From Candidatus Rifleibacteriota bacterium (lineage in GTDB: Bacteria; Muiribacteriota; Ozemobacteria; Ozemobacterales; Ozemobacteraceae): DNA of 10,589 nucleotides. Shown in pieces: positions 7,482 to 10,589 of the stretch. The DNA lies in the NCBI GenBank assembly GCA_028691595.1, contig JAQUZA010000085.1, positions 1-10,589 of the forward strand, in the 5' to 3' direction. A program made the position numbers and the translations under genes. The notes beneath the pieces were generated by a model that was not told the DNA's origin, ran no database searches, and saw nothing but the letters and a program-made list of their open reading frames with translations. Position 1 is the first letter of the stretch. Each line of letters starts with the position of its first letter.

Positions 7482-9059
7482 TTACTGATCTGTGTATTCA
7501 CCATCAATTAGTCTCATGAACCGGCCGGCAGGTTTCTGGCTTTGAAGATCTGCGGGCAGGCGGTTGTGTTTAACCCCATCGAAGCATTGCAGCAGGGTAA
7601 ATCTTTTTATGGCCGCGGGCATGCCACTGAAGGTGAAGCCTGGCTGATTAGATGCCGGAAAACTGCCGCCATCTGCCATGCCTGCTCCGGGGGCGGTAAA
7701 CCCGGGCATGCGGTCGTTGCAGAGACGGGCTGACCTGCCGCGCAAAACCGGCTCTAATGAAGCGTAAAGAGGGTCGTCTGCCCCGGATGTCTCTGAGAAA
7801 ATACTTATTGCACTGCAGTTGTCGAGGGGTTTTAATGCCTCACAAAACTGCCCTTCATTTTCAAGGGTAACAAATATTGTAACCGGGCCGAATGCTTCGT
7901 CCTGAAACTGTGAAGCCTGTTTCAGCCATGTTTTTAAATCGAGGTGCAGCACGGTGTATGGGTAAACGAATGGGTTTGGCTGGTAGAATTCTTTGCGGGA
8001 AAGTTTTCGGGCACCGAGTCTTATAAACCCTGAAACCTGCGAATCCAGTTTGCGTGCAACCAGGTCAGAAAGCAGGGGTTTGCAGGTTCCGGTATTGAAC
8101 TCTTCGACCAGATTACGAATCAGGCTCGATGATTCTTTGTTTTCAACAATAAAAATCAGACCTGGCTTTTTGCATGTCTGACCTTCGTTAGCGAGAACGG
8201 CGGCACTCAATTCATTTGCCAACTGAGTTTTGCGCTCGGTTACTGCCCCTGGAAGTATCAGAACCGGATTTAGGCCGGTCATATTTATAAAAGCCAGGTT
8301 GCCTGCATGATCAGCACTCTCTTTGAGGGCAAGCCCGGCGCTATGGCTGCCGGTAAAGGCGAGGGCACCGATCATTGGGTGGGCTGCCAGTCGATAGCCA
8401 AGATCATTGTTGGTATTGAAGAAAAATTGAAAACTTGCGGCGGGAAAATTCAATTTTGCCGCTGTAATGCTGATGATACGGGCCAGTTTATAGCTTGTCA
8501 GCGGGTGCCCGGGGTTGCTTTTGGCAATGATGGAGTTGCCCGCGGCAAAAGCGCAGGCAAAATCGTTGCCACCACAAGAATTGAGGCTGAAAGGGTTGCA
8601 GGCTGGCCCAAAAATGACTACCGGCCCGTTAAGTGGCCCTCTGATCGAGCGCAGGTTGTTGCGCGAGTCTATGGTTGCCTCACGCCATGTTCGGTTGCTG
8701 CAGTATTCAGAGGCCTCAATGAGCTGTTTTATCATCAATGAGAAATCCTGATCGAGCAGAAAAGGCTTCAGCGAAAACCCGGTCTCGGCCATGGCAGTCT
8801 GGGTAAGCTCTTCAGCGTTTTTTTCAAGTTCTTCGGCGAGTTGTCTGAGAAATTCGGCCCGGCACTCGAATGTAAGCTCTAATATTGCGTTATGAGAGGC
8901 TTCTTCAGCCTGCAACATCTCGTCGAGGTCGAGAAAACTCGAAACCGGAAAACTGTCGGGCAGTTGCTTGCCGGTGAGCTGGTTGACAGCCTTGAATGAT
9001 GATACTGGAAAACTGGCTTCCCGCCATTCGCCATTTATCAAAATCGGGTGATGCATCAT
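7482..9059 (-). CDS. Aldehyde dehydrogenase, NADP+/alpha-ketoglutarate semialdehyde dehydrogenase type
   Basis: A 525-residue aldehyde dehydrogenase superfamily protein, the usual length for the alpha-ketoglutarate semialdehyde dehydrogenase branch, which oxidises 2,5-dioxopentanoate or related aldehydes with NAD(P)+. Visible motifs: 'GPVVIFGPACNPFSLN' (145-160) with the oxyanion-hole Asn155, cofactor Lys180 in 'IIAKSNPGHP', 'FTGSHSAG' (235-242), nucleophile Cys296 in 'NEGQTCKKPG', and 'DEAFGPVT' (387-394). The C-terminal 'DGGSFPAS' and 'FSGMPAAIKRF' also fit this branch. The position normally holding the general-base Glu ('AEMSSINP' in relatives, from memory) reads 'INMTGLNP', so Glu appears replaced by Asn259. 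Activity or specificity may therefore differ. ATG 9059 is chosen over the longer in-frame ATG at 9116 because AAAGGAG lies 6 nt before it and 'ILINGEW' is the normal N-terminus. The longer frame would also read through a perfect hairpin. Confidence 0.9.
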   Translation of the reverse strand: MMHHPILINGEWREASFPVSSFKAVNQLTGKQLPDSFPVSSFLDLDEMLQAEEASHNAILELTFECRAEFLRQLAEELEKNAEELTQTAMAETGFSLKPFLLDQDFSLMIKQLIEASEYCSNRTWREATIDSRNNLRSIRGPLNGPVVIFGPACNPFSLNSCGGNDFACAFAAGNSIIAKSNPGHPLTSYKLARIISITAAKLNFPAASFQFFFNTNNDLGYRLAAHPMIGALAFTGSHSAGLALKESADHAGNLAFINMTGLNPVLILPGAVTERKTQLANELSAAVLANEGQTCKKPGLIFIVENKESSSLIRNLVEEFNTGTCKPLLSDLVARKLDSQVSGFIRLGARKLSRKEFYQPNPFVYPYTVLHLDLKTWLKQASQFQDEAFGPVTIFVTLENEGQFCEALKPLDNCSAISIFSETSGADDPLYASLEPVLRGRSARLCNDRMPGFTAPGAGMADGGSFPASNQPGFTFSGMPAAIKRFTLLQCFDGVKHNRLPADLQSQKPAGRFMRLIDGEYTDQ

Positions 9060-9065
9060 TTCCTG

Positions 9066-9072
9066 CTCCTTT
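9066..9072 (-). promoter_or_regulatory. Strong Shine-Dalgarno deciding the aldehyde dehydrogenase start
   Basis: AAAGGAG on the minus strand (9072-9066) lies 6 nt before ATG 9059. It rules against the ATG at 9116, which would add 19 residues unlike the family's N-terminus. Confidence 0.75.
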
Positions 9073-9085
9073 GACAGCTCTCTGA

Positions 9086-9110
9086 ATAATAAAGAGATTG
9101 TATCACGAAG
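9086..9110 (-). promoter_or_regulatory. Weak candidate promoter for the aldehyde dehydrogenase operon
   Basis: TATTAT at 9091-9086 matches 5 of 6 bases of a -10 box and would place the transcript start near 9079, about 20 nt before the ATG and just ahead of the ribosome binding site. The best -35 candidate, TTGTAT (9116-9111), is 19 nt away, longer than optimal, and lies inside the inverted repeat. Repressor binding there would block the promoter. Tentative. Confidence 0.25.
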
Positions 9111-9124
9111 ATACAATCTCTTTA
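9090..9124 (-). promoter_or_regulatory. Perfect 15-bp inverted repeat upstream of the aldehyde dehydrogenase (operator or terminator hairpin)
   Basis: TAAAGAGATTGTATC at 9090-9104 and its exact complement at 9110-9124 flank a 5-nt loop. On the minus strand the loop reads TTCGT. Two readings fit. As an operator, its core TTGTATC-N5-GATACAA is a typical dyad for a dimeric repressor and lies just upstream of, or overlapping, a possible -10 box TATTAT (9091-9086) and 31 bp from the start codon. As a terminator, it follows the HAMP gene and has a UUCG-containing loop, but its stem is AT-rich and the following CTCTTTATTATT is only a weak U-tract. I lean slightly to the operator. Confidence 0.55.
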
Positions 9125-9135
9125 AATAGTTTTAC

Positions 9136-9177
9136 AAAAAATTAGATTCTATCTCAGACAATTCAGCCGATGAATCT
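9136..9177 (-). terminator. Possible weak terminator after the HAMP gene
   Basis: On the minus strand AGATTC (9177-9172) can pair with GAATCT (9149-9144), with a T-run of six at 9141-9136 soon after. The stem is only 6 bp with a 22-nt loop, and internal alternative pairings (ATTCA with TGAAT) compete, so this is a weak candidate. The remaining 40 bp up to the HAMP stop codon show no recognisable signal. Confidence 0.22.
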
Positions 9178-9217
9178 GGTTTCTGGCATCGATCTGAGCC
9201 CTTTACCACACATGAGG

Positions 9218-9841
9218 TTAAGAGTTTGCGGTGCCTTCTGTGTCAATTTCTGCGCCGTCGTCAATTTTAAAGCCGCTGGTTACCAGTCTCAGTTCCTCAA
9301 TAACCACATACAGATCACGGGTGATTTCTTCAATTGATTCAGGAGTCAGGTTTTTCTTGTCAATTCTGTCACGCAGCAGGTTGCCGGTAACTACCAGTTT
9401 TTCAATTACTTCTCGATCCTTGGCAACCATTTTTCTCAGTGAATCGGACATCTGATTGAAGGCTTCCTGAAGATCTTTGAGTTCATCGCCCTGACGCAGG
9501 GTAATCTGCTGGGTAAGATCGCCAGATGCAATCATTTTAGATGTCTCTTCAAGTCGAAAGACTGGCCCCGCAATTTTGTGCGAAACAAAAATGGATAGAA
9601 TCGCTATCGCCAGGATAAAAACCACTATCCAGCGCATCAAAATGCTGTTAACCATATCAAAAATATCGGAAAGCTTGTCAAGAGTAAGGTCAGGGGTATT
9701 GGCGATCTGGCTCCATGAAGTGTGATAGATTATCCAGCCAACGCCAAATGCCACCAGCAGCATTGTCGAGATGATAATGCCCATGTATCTGAGCTGAAGA
9801 CCTGTTTTTATCAGATATGTTCGTCTTCGATGCTTGTTCAT
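9218..9841 (-). CDS. HAMP-domain membrane protein without an output domain
   Basis: This 207-residue protein has a basic N-terminus, a first membrane helix (about 19-39), a short extracytoplasmic loop of about 30 residues (40-69), a second helix (about 70-87) and a HAMP domain (about 87-139). The HAMP hallmarks are Pro93 in 'KIAGPVFRLE', then 'SGDLTQQI', 'GDEL' and 'AFNQMSDSL'. A charged helical tail (about 140-188) and an acidic end follow. No histidine kinase, methyl-accepting, GGDEF or phosphatase domain is present. HAMP modules relay conformational change across the membrane, so the output is presumably a partner protein. The ATG is preceded by GGAG with 6-nt spacing and lies one base after the stop of the upstream pilin-like gene, so the two are probably translationally coupled and may act together. 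Confidence 0.87.
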   Translation of the reverse strand: MNKHRRRTYLIKTGLQLRYMGIIISTMLLVAFGVGWIIYHTSWSQIANTPDLTLDKLSDIFDMVNSILMRWIVVFILAIAILSIFVSHKIAGPVFRLEETSKMIASGDLTQQITLRQGDELKDLQEAFNQMSDSLRKMVAKDREVIEKLVVTGNLLRDRIDKKNLTPESIEEITRDLYVVIEELRLVTSGFKIDDGAEIDTEGTANS

Positions 9842-9842
9842 T

Positions 9843-10214
9843 TTACTCTCCGGTTTTATGAAAGGTACAGATCACTTTGCCGCGTTCATCAAATTTATAC
9901 TCACCCTTTTCGGGGCAGAGTTTAATTTCATTTAAAAAACCCTTTTCTTTCAGGGTGTCGATATCTATGCGCTTGCCAGGTTCGACGATGCTTTTCGAAT
10001 TATTCGCATCATGGTCTTCAACGGCAACCTGAATCTTTTGTCGTATTTCGCGACACGAAATGCCGTAGATCCCTGACTGCATGTTGAGAAACTGCGGGAA
10101 GAAGATGACAATTGATAAAACTACGCCCACCAGCAGAAAGACGATGGCATAAAGGGCGACATTGCCGTGTCTGTTAAGGCTGTTACAGAGCCTGGTGCTC
10201 AGTTTTTCGAACAT
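9843..10214 (-). CDS. Small single-helix membrane protein with a pseudopilin-like C-terminal domain
   Basis: A 123-residue protein that I cannot assign to a named family. Residues 19-39 form a membrane helix, preceded by a basic cytoplasmic stretch. The remainder is a small hydrophilic domain with Cys54, Cys100 and Cys116. That domain lines up by eye with the domain after the prepilin helix in the giant protein: 'DIDTLKEKGFL' against 'DIDSLLSKRYL', 'PEKGEY' against 'PEKDCRY', and 'VICTFHKTG' against 'IYCQLHG'. It lacks the G|FxxxE prepilin signature, so it should stay membrane-anchored rather than be processed. ATG 10214 is preferred over the in-frame TTG at 10268 because AGGAAA lies 6 nt before it. 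The stop is one base from the HAMP gene's ATG. The 59-bp gap to the pseudouridine synthase shows no clear terminator. Confidence 0.75.
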   Translation of the reverse strand: MFEKLSTRLCNSLNRHGNVALYAIVFLLVGVVLSIVIFFPQFLNMQSGIYGISCREIRQKIQVAVEDHDANNSKSIVEPGKRIDIDTLKEKGFLNEIKLCPEKGEYKFDERGKVICTFHKTGE

Positions 10215-10220
10215 CGTTTG

Positions 10221-10226
10221 TTTCCT
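10221..10226 (-). promoter_or_regulatory. Ribosome binding site deciding the start at 10214
   Basis: AGGAAA on the minus strand ends 6 nt before ATG 10214. The alternative TTG start at 10268 would add 18 polar residues and lies only a few bases after the previous gene's stop codon, with no such site. Confidence 0.55.
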
Positions 10227-10273
10227 GTTCCGGTAAATGATAGTTTTAACATCGACACATTTTCGCAAAACTG

Positions 10274-10589
10274 TCAGTTGGAATCTGCAGGAGCCCCAGC
10301 TCGCAGTTGATCAAGCACCTGCGCAAACCTGTCGGGCATGGGAGCTTTGAACTCGATATTTTCGCCGCTTATCGGGTGCTTTAATGCCAGGCGACTGCTG
10401 TGAAGAAAATGCTCTGCTTTTCTTTCTAGGCGTTTGCCACCATAAGTGACATCGCCGAGCAGTGGATGCCCGGTGAAGGCCATGTGAACTCGAATCTGAT
10501 GCGTGCGACCCGTAAGAATTTTTACCTTAACGAGAGTGGCACCATTGAGATACTCAACGACTTCGAACTGACTGATCGCCATTCTGCCT
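10274..10589 (-). CDS. RluA/RluD-family pseudouridine synthase, C-terminal part (cut by window edge)
   Basis: About 105 C-terminal residues are visible; the frame is open at the window edge, so the 5' part is missing. 'GRMAISQFEVVEYL' matches the GKxAxTxYxVLE segment of the family. 'LTGRTHQIRVHMAFTGHPLLGDVTYGG' (here split by description only at its core GRTHQIRVHM) is the most conserved RluA/RluD stretch, and 'SSRLALKHP' and 'APMP' follow as expected. These enzymes convert specific uridines to pseudouridine in 23S rRNA or tRNA in the cytoplasm. The catalytic Asp lies upstream, outside the window, so RluA, RluC and RluD cannot be told apart. The ATG at 10582 is an internal methionine, not the start, because the homologous region continues before it. 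The gene ends in TGA. Confidence 0.92.
   Translation of the reverse strand, partial: GRMAISQFEVVEYLNGATLVKVKILTGRTHQIRVHMAFTGHPLLGDVTYGGKRLERKAEHFLHSSRLALKHPISGENIEFKAPMPDRFAQVLDQLRAGAPADSN

Noticed and set aside
8307..8741. Plus-strand open frame of 144 codons opposite the aldehyde dehydrogenase
   Set aside because: Antisense to conserved aldehyde dehydrogenase motifs, with no domain resemblance and low-complexity composition.
9060..9116. N-terminal extension of the aldehyde dehydrogenase from the ATG at 9116
   Set aside because: It would code through the perfect hairpin and the strong Shine-Dalgarno, and adds residues not typical of the family.
10274..10582. ATG at 10582 as the start of a 102-residue protein
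   Set aside because: The conserved pseudouridine synthase segment begins before this Met and the frame is open to the window edge, so it is the tail of a longer gene.

Overview
All eight genes in this window lie on the minus strand, so the region reads from high to low coordinates. It looks like chromosomal DNA of a Gram-negative-type bacterium with moderate GC content. The best taxonomic hint is the pilin-like sequence inside the largest protein. A prepilin motif followed by a small cysteine-bearing domain with 'NQR' and 'EMYNMDN' is a style I associate with Candidatus Riflebacteria and related environmental lineages, which carry many pseudopilin-like proteins. This is an impression from recall, not a search result. 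I see no rRNA, tRNA, insertion sequence, phage gene or CRISPR array.

Layout in transcription order. (1) 10589-10274: the C-terminal part of an RluA/RluD-type 23S rRNA pseudouridine synthase, cut by the window edge. (2) 10214-9843: a small one-helix membrane protein whose C-terminal domain resembles the pilin-like domain of the giant protein below. (3) 9841-9218: a two-helix HAMP-domain membrane protein with no output domain, one base after the previous stop codon. (4) A 158-bp gap holding a perfect 15-bp inverted repeat, a possible promoter and perhaps a weak terminator. (5) 9059-7482: an aldehyde dehydrogenase resembling alpha-ketoglutarate semialdehyde dehydrogenase, with the usual general-base Glu apparently replaced by Asn. 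(6) 7463-6789: a small sirohaem/[4Fe-4S] nitrite/sulfite-reductase-like protein. (7) 6753-5923: an uncharacterised membrane-anchored protein with a His and Cys pattern like clan CD (caspase/gingipain) peptidases. (8) A short gap with a candidate sigma70-like promoter. (9) 5837-309: a giant 1842-residue exported membrane protein. (10) 296-1: the N-terminal part of an M50B-like zinc metallopeptidase with HELSH, whose ribosome binding site overlaps the giant's stop codon.

The most unusual object is the giant protein. It is an internal duplication of one unit: signal-like helix, long beta-rich exported region, a conserved 'LLPVKxK'-type segment, then three membrane helices. In the first copy, a block with two hydrophobic stretches and a complete type IV prepilin signature (G|FxxxE plus helix plus small Cys-containing domain) is inserted just before the LLPVK-like segment. 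The second copy has only a Gln/Ser-rich linker there. A prepilin motif some 760 residues inside a protein is unexpected. The adjacent M50-type gene raises the possibility, by context only, of a membrane-proteolysis link.

Genes 2 and 3 look translationally coupled, genes 5 to 7 look like one operon, and the giant plus M50 gene look like another. Several starts were moved inward from the longest open frame because a good Shine-Dalgarno sequence lies before an internal ATG. Apart from the 158-bp gap and the giant's upstream region, no non-coding stretch exceeds about 85 bp.
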